Positions 10,545 through 21,627 of a stretch of DNA of 64,000 bases are shown here, piece by piece. Each line of letters opens with the position of its first letter. Within the stretch, counting starts at the first letter, position 1. Under the pieces are notes generated by a model. That model saw only the letters and a program-made list of their open reading frames with translations, was not told the origin of the DNA and did no database searches. A program made the position numbers and the translations under genes. The DNA comes from Hydrangea macrophylla. Lineage: Eukaryota > Streptophyta > Magnoliopsida > Cornales > Hydrangeaceae. The stretch spans positions 66,628,864-66,692,863 of the forward strand of contig CM066993.1 in NCBI GenBank assembly GCA_033977485.1, in the 5' to 3' direction.

Positions 10545-11045
10545 CAATGCATAAAAGCCCTCGGGCCTAACCCCGAGGCACAAAAGACCTCGGGCTCTGA
10601 ACCCAGGCACAAAAAGACCTCGGGCTCCGAACCCAGGCACGAAAGACCTCGGGGGCATCCCCGCGGCACTGACTTCGCCTAGGTCTAACCGACGATGGGG
10701 GCAAACCCCTAGGTGGCTGATGATGGCAAGCCTAAAAGGACCCTGCAACCACCCATGTTCCAGGTCAGTTTCCTACGGTCACTCCTCACCACGCCCCCGC
10801 CTTCGCAGGACGCTCGGGGGGTAAGGGGATATCAGACCCAAACAAGAAATTACATAAAGCTTTGCTTAGGTCCAACCGACGATGGGGGCAAACCCCTAGG
10901 TGGCCGACGATGGCAAGCTTCAAAGGACCCTGCAACCACCCATGTGCCAGGTCGGTTTCCTACGGCCACTCACTCCTGCACTCCCGCCTTAGCAAAATGC
11001 TTGGGGGCAGGGGAATATTAGGCCAAAACAGGAAATCACACCGGT
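10545..11045 (+). repeat. tandem repeats in the Tat 3' untranslated region
   Basis: 10545-10660 holds four copies of a unit of about 30 bp like GACCTCGGGCTCYGAACCCA. Two copies of about 190 bp follow (about 10665-10859 and 10860-11045), each with CCGACGATGGGGGCAAACCC, a CATGT..CAGGTC block and a CGCCTTMGC..GGGG block. This stretch lies between pol and the antisense gene; no ORF there looks genuine. Confidence 0.8.
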
Positions 11046-11089
11046 CACTAAAAGAACTTGGAAGATATTCCTAAGCACTTACAGTGATC

Positions 11090-11225
11090 AGAGATAGATA
11101 TCCCAAACGGTAAAACAGGATACTCCTATAATACACCGGGACATACTGGATGGTAAAGTAGGGTATTCCTATAATACACCGGGACATCCTGGATGCTAAA
11201 CAGGACAAGTTCCTATGGCACACTG
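11090..11225 (+). repeat. short tandem repeat, about 50-bp unit
   Basis: Three imperfect copies of TATTCCTATAATACACCGGG followed by ACATMCTGGAT and a GGTAAA-type spacer. It lies in the non-coding 3' region of the Tat element, downstream (in antisense terms) of the antisense gene. Confidence 0.7.
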
Positions 11226-11528
11226 AGAAATTACCTATAAAACAGGTCAAGAAGACTAGGTGTTCTACTGGTTACAGTCCTAAACCATTTGCTAAGGCAG
11301 GGGCTTAGGTCGGCTAAAAATCGGGTGGATACTAGCAATCGCAAACAGGCACAGTGCAGACAAAAGTGAGCAGTTAATGAAAAGTAAGCAGAAAATGGAA
11401 AGAAAGTTGACCTCGAGGGCCTTTTTATTAATATTAAAAACTGTACATAGCCTGGGGGGCAGTTGTAGTAGCCTCCCCAAAAAAGAGAAAAAACTACAAC
11501 AAAAAAAAAAAAAAAAACTACAACAGGG

Positions 11529-13920
11529 TCATGGGTTCTCCACGAAGACCACCTCTTCCTCCCCAGCGGCCTGCTCTTCCACAGAGGGGTCCCCGATCGG
11601 TGCACCTTCAGCGGCGACCTCAGAGTCAGCTTGGCCCTCCTTCCAGTAACTGGACTCTGCCCAAGAGTAGCCAGACAGGTCCCAGTCAGGGTGGTCGGCA
11701 GCAGCCCACTTAGCCAGATCAGCGTAGCCCGTAAGGAACCCTGCCTCAAACTCCTCCTCGGCGTCCTTGGCTTCAGCATCCCGAGCGGCAGTAAGCTCCG
11801 AAAGCATGGCCTTCATGGCTGCTAGGTCCTTCTCAGCAGTGATCCTCCTGGCTTCCGCGACTGCAGCTTTCATCTCTGTAACCTTTCGGGCAGCCTGCTC
11901 GGTTCAGAGAGAGTCGCGGGTCTCCCCCAGTTCTAGGACCGCTGCCCGGGATTTTTCCTCCTCCATGGAGAGAGCAAACTCCGCGGACTCCTGGGCAGCC
12001 CTCTCCACAGAAAAGTCAGCCTCCGCAGCGGCCAACCTCTTGGCAACGCCGGGAAGGGTGGCTTCAGTCCCGGCCGCGATGCAGCCAATCTGCAAGATCA
12101 AAACAACGTCAGTATACGTATGGAAGAAAAGCTAATGTTCATGTTACAAAATGACTCACCATGTGGCTGATGCTCTAGAGCCAACCGATTATGGCCTCGG
12201 GACTTAGCAGAGTGCATTTGTCGATCTGACTCTGCAGTAGCCCGGGCCGGACCCTTTTGCGGACGTCGTCCGCCGTCTCGACTGCCGGCCTCGAGGAGGG
12301 GCCCGCGCGAGCTGTCTCCTCCATGCTGGGGAAGGAGACCCCGAACGGTTTGGCAGCGGGAGGAAGAGGTGATGGCGCGGCGATGGTAACACCTGGTGTT
12401 GAGGCCGCAGTAGCCTCCTTCTCCGCCTGAATCAAGATTCCTCGAGAGATCCTCTTGAGGGGCTGGCCCTCGGCGGGGTCTTGCTTCTTTCTTTTCTGGC
12501 CGGCCCGAGCCATCAAGGCCGCCTCTTTTTCTTTCAAAGCCGTCGTACTCTTGGGAGCCATTTCTGTAAAATCGAAGAGAAGTGCATGAGAACTCAGCAA
12601 AGTACCAAATAAAAAAAATCAGAAGGTCAAGTGATGGAATTTACCAGGAATGATCGACAGGAATATGGGAGCTACGAAGTTGTGCTGGGGCTCGTAAGAA
12701 ATCTTCGGGCTTCCCGACCGGGTCAGCACCTTATTGATGTCGGTCGGGTCCTCCACCAAAGATAAGATCCTCGCTTGGAACTTGTCGGGAAGACTGGGCG
12801 AGTCAACTGATCCCACTGCAAAGCAAACATACAAACGGGTTAGTCATGATAAAATAAAGAGACTAATCATGAAAGGAAAGTGATTGAGCTTACTCCTCAA
12901 TTTCCCCGCCCAGGAGGTCCTCAACTGCACACCCGGTGCCTTTTCACATAGCCCCAGGGTGGATACTTGGAAGAATTTCTTCTTCCATCCCTTATTGTTG
13001 CTCGGGCAGTTGACTATTATCTTCTGCCCCTGCCTAGCCCCGAGCGAGAAGAAACTAGACTCCCCGTGAACTTCAAACGGACGGTGGGTCCAAAAGAACT
13101 CCTGTAGGGTGAGCTCATTCCCGAGAACTTGAGGCCACAAGGAGATGGACCCCATCAGATACCGCCAACCGTTCGGGGCGAGCTGCCCGGGGGAGATCCT
13201 GAGGTAGATGAGTGCGTCCCGGGCAACAGGATGGAGCGGTAGGCGAAGGCCTGCCATGAAAGCGTCTTCATATAGGGTAACGAAGCCTGACTCGTGGAAG
13301 TGAGCCCCATTGTCGTGGATCGACAGAGAGAAAGGGCCGGGAATATCATATCTCTCCCTGATCCGACTCAAATCAGGACAGCGCAGGGTGCTGATGATTG
13401 ACTCGCATGCGAAGACGACACCGGGACTGTTCGGTACAGACCCTTCATCGCCCGACCCCCGAGACGTCGAGGCCACAGGAGAATCCCGGTGCATTTCCTC
13501 GTGAGACGCTCAAGCAAGGATCTTTCCCTTACTATGCTGATCAGAGGGGGCCGAAGAGGGAGGGTCTAGGCTTGTGCTCAAGGTCCCTAATCGTGACTGC
13601 TCGTCTTCCAATCGGGATGACGAGTTGAAGTCTGAGTGGCACATGTCTAAGTCTAAGATGGACCTAGGAGGCAGACGACGACCTAAAAATGGGTCAAGGA
13701 CTCCAAGCCTGAGATACAAAGGAAGCAGATCAAACAACCTGAAGGGCAGGTCATACAAGACTCTAGATGAAAGGTAACACTCTCTCAGGACTCTCCCGGG
13801 AACACCCGTTCGGTCCAATTGCCATAAAGTACCTCTGGATTGGAAGAAATAACAGAACCTAAAAAAGAAAAAATCCCACGCCCGTCCTGACCTAAGTGGG
13901 TTCGCTCCCTCCAGCTTCAT
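11529..13920 (-). pseudogene. antisense spliced gene of the Tat element (gypsy-type transposon domain plus coiled coil)
   Basis: Exons on the minus strand: 13494(or 13920)-12894, 12815-12645, 12563-12160 and 12089-11529. The three introns (12893-12816, 12644-12564, 12159-12090; 70-81 bp) each begin GTAAGC, GTAAAT or GTGAGT and end TTTGCAG, TTTACAG or CTTGCAG. Codon phase is kept across all junctions. Exon 1 has the family signature GLRLPLHPVARDALIYL and SPGQLAPNGWRYL, as in the plant putative gypsy-type transposon domain (the kind Pfam calls Transposase_28). Exon 3 is basic (GQKRKKQ). Exon 4 is Ala/Glu/Lys-rich, probably coiled coil, ending in an acidic tail. In-frame stops are TGA 13512-13510 (only if the 13920 start is used), TAG 12177-12175 and TGA about 11906-11904. 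Antisense ORFs are known in Tat elements; the function is unknown. A TATA box lies upstream at 14087-14097. Confidence 0.82.
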
Positions 13921-14086
13921 TCAGAAAAGAAGAAAAGAGTGAAGAACTGAAGACAGAAAGGAAAGACTTATAAGATTTAGCGCAGAAAAGGGGTCGGGAA
14001 TCTTGCTCGGGATCTTGTTTGCTCTCAAACCGCTCAGTAAACTCTATCACTTGGCAGCAGGAATTGCAGAAATGAGCAAGTGTTCC

Positions 14087-14097
14087 TTATATAGGAA
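14087..14097 (-). promoter_or_regulatory. TATA box for the antisense gene
   Basis: On the minus strand the sequence reads TTCCTATATAAGGAACAC, a strong plant-type TATA box about 170 bp upstream of the 13920 start. No other minus-strand gene lies in between. The chromovirus inserted about 150 bp further upstream, so it cut the region that would hold the antisense promoter. Confidence 0.5.
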
Positions 14098-14246
14098 TAA
14101 CGGGCGGTCCAGATCAATCCGATCCAACGGCTCAGGAGTTTTCCCGCCAAGAACCGTCAGATAGTTGTCGCCTTGGGCACGTGAAAGGTCGCCTCAAAAG
14201 GCGCGCGCATTAAATGCGTGATGTGACGGTCTGGTTACCACGCAGT

Positions 14247-16582
14247 TGTGATGCCCCACCCCACCACGAGTCCCGGCGACGGAGTATCAACTGGCGGAGG
14301 CACATTAATAATCAATAACAGTAGTAGTAATAGGCTTTGACACCATTCCGTAACTCCCCGAGTCCAAGACTCCGAGGGTTACCTGTAATAAACGTTTATC
14401 ATTTGGAAAACATTTATAAAACAGAAATCCAGTTTTCATTTAGAAATATCCTTTCTTGAAACAAAACATTTTCAGGATAAACAACGGAAAACAGAGTTAA
14501 ACCGTCATATTATTTAAAAGCGGGTGGACTAACATTTGTCCGAATAAAACATAACATATTCTTTAAAATCAATTTTTATTACATCATTAAATGATAATCC
14601 CCACACACGGGGTCTTCAAACTATAGCGGAAGCATTGTCAAGTCTCGGGGCCTTGCCCTTATCTATATCACCTGAAAGAAAGGTTTTAATAGTCCATAAG
14701 CCAAAAGGCTCGTATAGTCATATAACCGCACAATATATCTATTATATAACATGTGTGAGTGCAATGAATGCCAATGTTAATGCATGAAAACCATTTACAT
14801 ACCTTTTCAAACACTCACCCTCAATCGTCAATATCATTACCCGGACCATGGGCTTCCCGTCCACGTAGGCCTAGCCTCAAACGTGCGGGACTTTGGGCCT
14901 TACGAATTACACGGAGGCCTAGCCTTTACCGTTACGGGGGTTTCTTGCAGCACATCCCGCAATTCGAGTTCCTAGTGGTACCCATCTCACACGCCTACCC
15001 ACAAGTCTGGGATTTCTAAATTTTTAAAATAAAATCCCTCCTAGAGGGTTTTATGCATGGAAGCCTCTAAGGTCTTCCCTTTTTAAAACCTGGAAGCCTC
15101 TAAGGTCTTCCCTTTTCAAAAATTGAAAGCCTCTAAGGTCTTTCATCCCAAAATCATTTTCGTGATTTTCGTGTTCATGCTCATGCTTATGAAATGATAT
15201 GACATATGCGAACTCTAAGCATCCAGACATATTCAATATTTCATAAGACAGATTATTAAGGCATGCTATCAATTCAAAGCAACACAATAGACATGCTGAA
15301 ATTATTCAGGAAAACACATAAGGCATAGCAACTCAAGTAACCACTTAAGGCATAGCAGCTCAAGTAAACATGTAAGTACACTATTAATATGTTTTACAAC
15401 TTTATTGAGGGTTATACAGAACTACCGTTCACCGAGGATAGACTGAATAATTAATCAGAATAGAAACCGGAACTGCTCAATCTGTTACAAATCTCAATAT
15501 ACAATAATGTGCGTATATTAGTGAGGTACAACACCTCAAAGCATGAGTACAACTACTACAAAGGCAAAGTACAACTCTTAAAGCTTAGGGTACAAGGTCC
15601 CTTAGCTCGTAACAGACTTAAAAACAGTTTTCGAAAATTGCCTGGTCGCGCGCGCGGGCCGCTCTCGCGACCCCACGCTTGCGCGAGTCGCGCGCGCGAG
15701 ATGTCACAGAATCGTCTTCTTCCTCTTTTCTTCCCCTGTTTTGAAATCAAAGGCTAATTTTTTTACCCATTTTGAAAACTTAATCAAAATAGACTTTCCC
15801 ATATATGAATTTCTTCCTTTTTCCGCGTAGATTCCAAATATGGAATCGGATTTTTATGAATCAAACCACAGCTCTTGATTTTATTGAAAAACCGAATGAT
15901 GACAAAACTTTAAATCGACCATTCGTCGCAACTGTTGCGAATTAGCTATTGAAATTTGAAACACAACCTCGTGGGATCGAGACCTTTCATTTGATATAAA
16001 GAAATCAAGTTTCTGTCACAGTTTTTCTGCCCGCTATTTTTGGACCCTTAACGATATATATGTAAATCTATATATATCTATCTATATACACAGTTTATAG
16101 TGAACTAAAATTACAAATTACAATTGTAAACTTACCCAATTCCAAAATCCAAAGCTTGGATTGAAACTCCTTGAATCTGTGTATAAGGATCTGTCTATTT
16201 ATCTATGTGTGTGTATGAGATCATATGTGTGGTGTGTATGTAATAATGTGTGGTGTGTATGTAAATTGTATGTACCCGAGAGAGAGAGAGAGCTGTTGAG
16301 AGACAGAGAGTTTCTTGAGAGAATTTAGAGTTTGAGAGATTGAAAGGTTAGTATGTGTATATATAACTATAAAGTGCTTGGGCACCAAGCATATAAACAC
16401 ATCTAGTACACACGCACACACTGTGCACTAAATTTTGCTTGGGCTCCAAGCTCAACAATTCTTGAGTATGTTGAGCTCACGCGATGATACACACACAGGT
16501 ACAAACTATACTGCCAACAAAAACCCAAAACTGGTATTATTCGATTAATAAAAATTACGAAAATAACATACGGGGTATTACA
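14247..16582 (-). repeat. 3' LTR of the reverse chromovirus
   Basis: The plus strand reads TGTGATGCCCC...GGGGTATTACA. It matches 21628-23916 over most of its length. The central GC-rich part (about 15505-15700) differs in structure from the other LTR. It contains three copies of an approximately 38-bp AAGCCTCTAAGGTCTTCC repeat at 15056-15150 and a duplicated TTAAGGCATAGCARCTCAAG unit near 15320-15370. Confidence 0.92.
15056..15150. repeat. three-copy 38-bp tandem repeat in the LTR
   Basis: GAAGCCTCTAAGGTCTTCC occurs three times with AT-rich spacers. It is present in the other LTR at about 22440-22535, so it predates the insertion. The apparent small protein of repeated DLRGFQ on the minus strand is only a translation of this repeat. 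Confidence 0.8.
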
Positions 16583-16598
16583 TCCTACCCACCTTTAA
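16583..16598 (-). other. polypurine tract of the reverse chromovirus
   Basis: On the minus strand TTAAAGGTGGGTAGGA directly precedes the 3' LTR (TGTAATACC). This is where plus-strand DNA synthesis would be primed. Confidence 0.75.
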
Positions 16599-16655
16599 AG
16601 AAATTTTGTCCGCAAAATTCGCACACAGATAATCATTAGCAAGAAAACAAATAAC

Positions 16656-18018
16656 TCAAGAGGCAATTAATTGTGGATATCGATCGCGCATCTCCTTCTC
16701 ATTCTCCCAAGTAGTCTCCTCTGTACCATGGTGTCGCCACAGTACTCGAACCAAACGAATAGTCCTACCACGAAGCACATGTTCTTTAGCTTCCAGAATC
16801 TGTATTGGTTGCTCCTCATAGGACGCATCTTGCTCCAATGGTAAATCAGTCCAATCTAAAACATGAGACGGATCAGGTTCATACTTCCGAAGCATCGAAA
16901 TATGAAATACACTATGAACTTTTGCCAATTGCAGAGGCAAAGCCAACCGATAGGCAACTTCACCCACACGTTCTAAAATCTGGAAAGGTCCAATGAAACG
17001 AGGTGAAAGCTTCTTATCCTGTCCAAAACGAAGCACACCACGGCGAGGTGAAACTTTGAGAAACACATGATCTCCAACTTCAAAGGACAACGGTCTCCTC
17101 TTCTTATCAGCATAACTTTTCTGTCGGCTTTGAGCCGTAAGTATCCTCGCACAAATCAGTTTTATCTTTTCAGTAGTTTCCCTTACTAGATCTGGTCCCA
17201 ACAGAGACGTTTCTCCAACTTCTGTCCAACATACGGAAGAACGACACGGTCTTCCATATAGGGCCTCAAACGGTGCCATCTGAATACTGGCTTGATAACC
17301 ATTGTTATACGCAAACTCGATCAATGGTAGGTGGTCTTCCCAACTACCTTTGAAGTCCATAACACAAGCTCGTAACATATCTTCCAAGGTCTGTATAGTA
17401 CGTTCTGACTGACCATCCGTCTGAGGATGAAAAGCCGTACTCAATCTCAATTCTGTCCCCAAAGCTTTCTGGAGACCCTCCCAAAACAATGAAGTAAACC
17501 GTGGATCTCGATCTGACACAATCGAAATAGGGACTCCATATAACCGAATGATCTCTCGAATATACAAGCGACTAAGAACATCAACTGAATCAGTCAAACG
17601 CATTCCCAGAAAATGTGCAGATTTTGTCAAACGATCCACAATCACCCAAACGGCATCATGACCACGTGGTGACCTAGGAAGTGCTGTTACAAAATCCATT
17701 GTCACGTGTTCCCATTTCCACTCTGAAACTGGTAATGGTTGCAATAACCCTGCAGGTCTCTGATGTTCGGCTTTCACTTGTTGACAAGTCAAACAATGAG
17801 ATACAAACTTAGCGACATCGCACTTCATGCCCTTCCACCAAAACTGAAATCGCAGATTATGGTACATCTTGTTACCTCCTGGATGTACCGCTAATCGTGA
17901 ATGATGGAATTCCTTCATTACTTGTTCACGAACTGCCAATGGCACAAACAAACGGTCTTTGAACTTCAACCCACGCTCGGAGTCAAAAGTCCAACCTTCT
18001 ATAACATTACCTCGAAGA
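16656..18018 (-). pseudogene. integrase with C-terminal chromodomain, open over 437 residues
   Basis: From 17969 to 16656 the frame is open for 437 residues. The HHCC zinc module (HHSRLAVHPGGNK ... HCLTCQQVK) is complete. The core has all three acidic residues (TMDFVTALP, VSDRDPRF, DGQSERTIQ). The GPY/F module (SPRFIGPF) follows, then SVFHISMLRKY and a chromodomain (YEEQPIQIL ... VRVLWRHHGTEETTWE). In known chromoviruses the chromodomain steers integration to chromatin marks. It is part of the polyprotein frame but sits behind a TGA at about 18019, so it has no start of its own. All recognisable residues are kept, unlike the rest of pol. Confidence 0.9.
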
Positions 18019-18020
18019 AT

Positions 18021-18455
18021 TCACATACAAAAAGTAGATGCTACCGGATCAGATTGTTGCTCATCTTTCACTTGTTGAATGATCGACGGTTGAGCCATAA
18101 TAGAATACAATGAAGCACGATCCTCAGAGTTGTCGAGCTCTACCTCAAACTCCCCAATTTGATCGAGCATGTTCCATTCCTGAATGGCCAGACAAGCCAA
18201 TGAACCTCGTGACTTGCGACTCAGCGCATCGGCCACTACATTCGCCTTCCCTAGATGATACTGTAGTTCGAAGTCATAATCTTCTAAGTATTCCATCCAT
18301 CGACGTTGTCGAAGATTTAGATCACGTTGAGTAAAGATATACTTCAAGCTCTTGTGGTCTGAAAAGACATCAAATCGTTCTCCATACAAGTAATGACGCC
18401 ATGACTTTAAGGCAAACACAATGGCAGCAAGTTCTAAATCATGAGTTGGATAATT
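18021..18455 (-). pseudogene. RNase H part of the reverse chromovirus pol
   Basis: The same frame as integrase. It encodes [38 protein letters not shown] and [13 protein letters not shown], the standard Ty3-type RNase H tail. It is bounded by TAG at about 18454 (after KPHE) and a stop at about 18019. The RNase H would degrade template RNA during reverse transcription. Confidence 0.88.
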
Positions 18456-19448
18456 CTACTCATGAGGTTTCAACTGGCGAGAACCATAGGCAACAACTTT
18501 GCCTTCTTGCATAAGCACACACCCCAAACCAAGAAGTGAAGCATCACAATAAACTGCGTAGTCAACACCACGCTCCGGAATAATCAAAACCGATGCTGAA
18601 GTCAATCGAGTCTTTAAAAGCTGAAAAGCTTTTTCGCACTCCTCAGTCCAAATGAATTTCACCCCTTTACGCGTAAGCTTAGTCAAAGGTGAAGCAATAC
18701 GAGAAAAGTCCTTTACAAAGCGACGGTAATAGCCTGCTAAACCCAAGAAACTACGTACCTCAAATACGTTCTTAGGTGGCTGCCAATCCATAACAGATTC
18801 AATCTTTGACGAATCAACTGACACTCCATCTCTCGAGACAACGTGTCCCAAAAATTTCACTTCTGTCAACCAAAAATCACATTTAGATAATTTACCGAAC
18901 AATTGGTGAGTACGCAATACTTGTAGAAAAATCCTCAAGTGTTCCTCATGAAGTTCCTTAGAGGAAGAATAGATGAGAATATCATCAATAAATACAATCA
19001 CAAAGTTATCCAAATAATCGTGAAATACTCATTGCATAAGATTCATAAATGTTGCTGGAGCATTGGTCAATCCGAATGGCATAACCATAAACTCAAAATG
19101 TCCATATTAGGACCTAAAGGCTGTCTTCGAGATGTCTGACTCTCGAATACGGAGTTAATGATAACCCGATCTCAAATCAATCTTGGAAAAACAATTGGAA
19201 CCTTTGAGTTGATCAAATAAATCATCGATTCTAGGAAGTGGATACTTATTCTTGATCGTCACATGATTGAGTTTTCGATAATCGATACACAATCTCAACG
19301 TTCCATCCTTCTTCTTAACAAAGAGAACAGGAGCTCCCCACAGGGATACACTCGGGCGAATAAAACCCTTACTCTGGAGATCTTCCAACTGAATTTTCAA
19401 CTCCTTCAATTCTGCTGGTGCCATACGATATGGTGGAATAGAAATAGG
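18456..19448 (-). pseudogene. pol: reverse transcriptase of the reverse chromovirus, several stops
   Basis: About 19424-19155 encodes [31 protein letters not shown] and [11 protein letters not shown], then a TAA replaces the expected Gln. About 19150-19020 contains further stops where Arg codons are usual. 19013-18456 encodes [12 protein letters not shown], so the catalytic aspartates are kept, then [11 protein letters not shown], the thumb and the start of RNase H. The domain arrangement is ordinary for chromoviruses; the stops disable it. Confidence 0.9.
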
Positions 19449-20681
19449 CTAAGTGCCTGGCACAAGATCGATTGCAAAATCGATAGCACGGACAGGTGGC
19501 AATTTTGATAAGTCTTCTGGAAAGACGTCAGAAAATTCACAAACAATAGGTGGCAATTCCCCAAGAGGAGTGCCCCTCTTTATGGTCAATAAACTAGCCA
19601 AAGTTCCAAGAGAAGAATATAAACTACTCTGTGAAAACAATGAGAGTAGCGGTAAATCCAACTGATCGCCCTCGAATCTACAACTGTCTCCCTCAGGAGT
19701 GAAAAGAGTAACCCGACGCTTAAAACAATCTATGAAAGCTCGATACTCGACCAACCAGTCCATCCCAAGGATGACATCAAATCCTAGATTTGGCATAACA
19801 ATCAAATCAACACTCAATTGCCGGTCTGCTATCAAAAGCATACAACCACGACAAACTTGATTCAAATGAATAACACCTCTAATCGGAGTATCAACAAATA
19901 AGACATGCTCTAAGCATTCTATCTCTAACCCCAATACTGATGCAAATGCTGATGAGATGAATGAGTGTGATGCACCAATGTCAATTAATATAGATGCCCA
20001 AGAGTTAAACAATGGGACGATACCTCGGATCACAGACGGTCCAGCATTTCCAGAAACATGATAAGCAGATGACATAGGCAAAGCAAAATTCCTTCCTTTG
20101 GGTTCTTGGTGTTGTTGTAGCTGAGTACCACCACGATTATCTATCCTCTGATAATTACCTTGATTACCTCTGTTCTGGTAGGGTTTCACGCTCTGAGCGG
20201 ATACTGCCTGAGATGGTGGATAATACGGTGTTGAACCAATCGACTGAGATTTCTTGGGTGGTGGTTGAGGACAAAACATGATGAAATGGTTTGGATCACC
20301 ACATCGGAGACAAACTTTCTCCCCAGCGGCATTCACACCTCGCTGTAACCCCGATTGTTGAGAACTTCGATAAAAAGATCTCTGTTGTGAATATGATCGT
20401 TGTTGTTGCTGTTGAGGAGGTTGGGACTGAAATTGAGACCTAGTCTCTGTCTTAGCTTTCTTAGACAGACCAGTGCTCTTGGCTGGAGTAATGATCTCCC
20501 TGGCCCTTTTCATATCCAAATCTACACTTTCAACACCCAACGCCCTTGTCAAAGTATCAGCATAAGTGGTGATAGGCGTGCTAGCCAAACTTTTCTGAAT
20601 AAAGGGTCGAAGACCAGAGGCAATGATCACTGACCAACTGCTCTTGTGCAAAACGAGCCAAGGTGGAAAACATAGTAGCAT
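19449..20681 (-). pseudogene. gag C-terminus, zinc knuckle and protease of the reverse chromovirus
   Basis: An open stretch ends at a TAG at 19451-19449. It contains a Gln/Ser-rich linker, the zinc knuckle CLRCGDPNHFIMFC (CX2CX4HX4C) and the protease WASILIDIGASHSFIS, where the active site reads D-I-G instead of D-S/T-G, then FDVILGMDWL. The first part (about 20681-20626) is out of frame relative to the genuine gag upstream. Loss of the D-S/T-G Ser/Thr probably weakens the protease. Confidence 0.88.
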
Positions 20682-21372
20682 ATTCTGTCACTGACATGTC
20701 TCCCTGCTGAAGGGTAAAGAATTCAGCCCTCTTTACGTCCCTCTGTACTTCTGGGAAGTAATTATCGAGGAAAAGACTCTTAAATAATTTCCACATCATG
20801 CCAGCAAGTGGATGAACACTTACTGTGCAATCCCACCAATGGGTAGTTTCTCCAGAAAATAAGTATGTAGCCAACTTGATGCGGAGAGCATCCTCATGAA
20901 GATCAATGAATTCGAATATCTTCGCGATATGCTGAAGCCAATCCTCTGCATCCATTGGGTCAGAGCTACCAGAGAACTGTGGCGGCTTCCTAGCATTGAA
21001 ATCCTTGGTAATCAGTCGCTCCCGAGCTCTAGCGGGATTTGTCTCACCTCTCGGAGCACGAGGGGGAAGAGGCTGCATAGCATCTCTAACTGCCCTTGCA
21101 ATTACATCGGTAATATTCTGTAACCCTTGCGGTCCATCAGGAATATCAACCGGTCCTGTGGAGGCTTCAGACTCAAATACAACGTCAGGGGCATGACCTC
21201 GACCCCGACCACGACCACGGCCACGACCTCGACCTTGACCACGGCCCCTCCCTGGACCACGTCCTCGAGCACGACCTCGACCTCGACCTCGGCCTCTAAC
21301 TGGGACCGAAGCAGCCGATATCTGCTCATCAACCTCTAGTTCAATACTGGGATTTTCACGACGCGGTGGCAT
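20626..21372 (-). pseudogene. gag: gag N-terminus of the reverse chromovirus
   Basis: The likely start is the ATG at 21372 (MPPRRENPSIE), typical of Tekay/Del Gag. A long Arg-Gly tract (GRGRGRGRARGRG) follows, then the capsid domain (FNARKPPQFSGSSDPMDAEDW and VTEYATMFSTLARFA). The frame is lost near 20625, where the following gag sequence (GLRPFIQKSL) is in the next frame. The RG tract is probably RNA-binding. Confidence 0.88.
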
Positions 21373-21612
21373 AGCTATAGTAAGATCAAATCGAATAAAC
21401 GAATCACACAACATGATCTAATCACAAAGTGTATTCAACAGCACATGTGTATGTCAAGCATAACAAGTAAACAGTTAACATCTCAAGTTACCAAGTAACA
21501 TGTTAACACATATCAAAACATATGTCGTGTATCAACTAATCATGTCTAACATGTCAACAAAAGTAAACATGCGAGCACATAACCCGGCGTCCAAAGTATT
21601 CGACCCGGTTAC

Positions 21613-21624
21613 GCTCTGATACCA
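21613..21624 (-). other. primer binding site (initiator Met) of the reverse chromovirus
   Basis: The minus strand reads TGGTATCAGAGC three bases after the 5' LTR end (GCGCACA|GAA). This is the standard site for initiator Met tRNA in chromoviruses. Confidence 0.9.
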
Positions 21625-21627
21625 TTC

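Noticed and set aside
11377..12135. Several plus-strand open stretches of 60-120 codons
   Set aside because: They lie opposite the exons of the antisense gene. The spliced minus-strand reading has phase, splice sites and a known domain; the plus-strand readings have none.
15051..15287. A 78-codon minus-strand ORF with repeated DLRGFQ
   Set aside because: It is a translation of the 38-bp tandem repeat in the LTR and occurs again in the other LTR.
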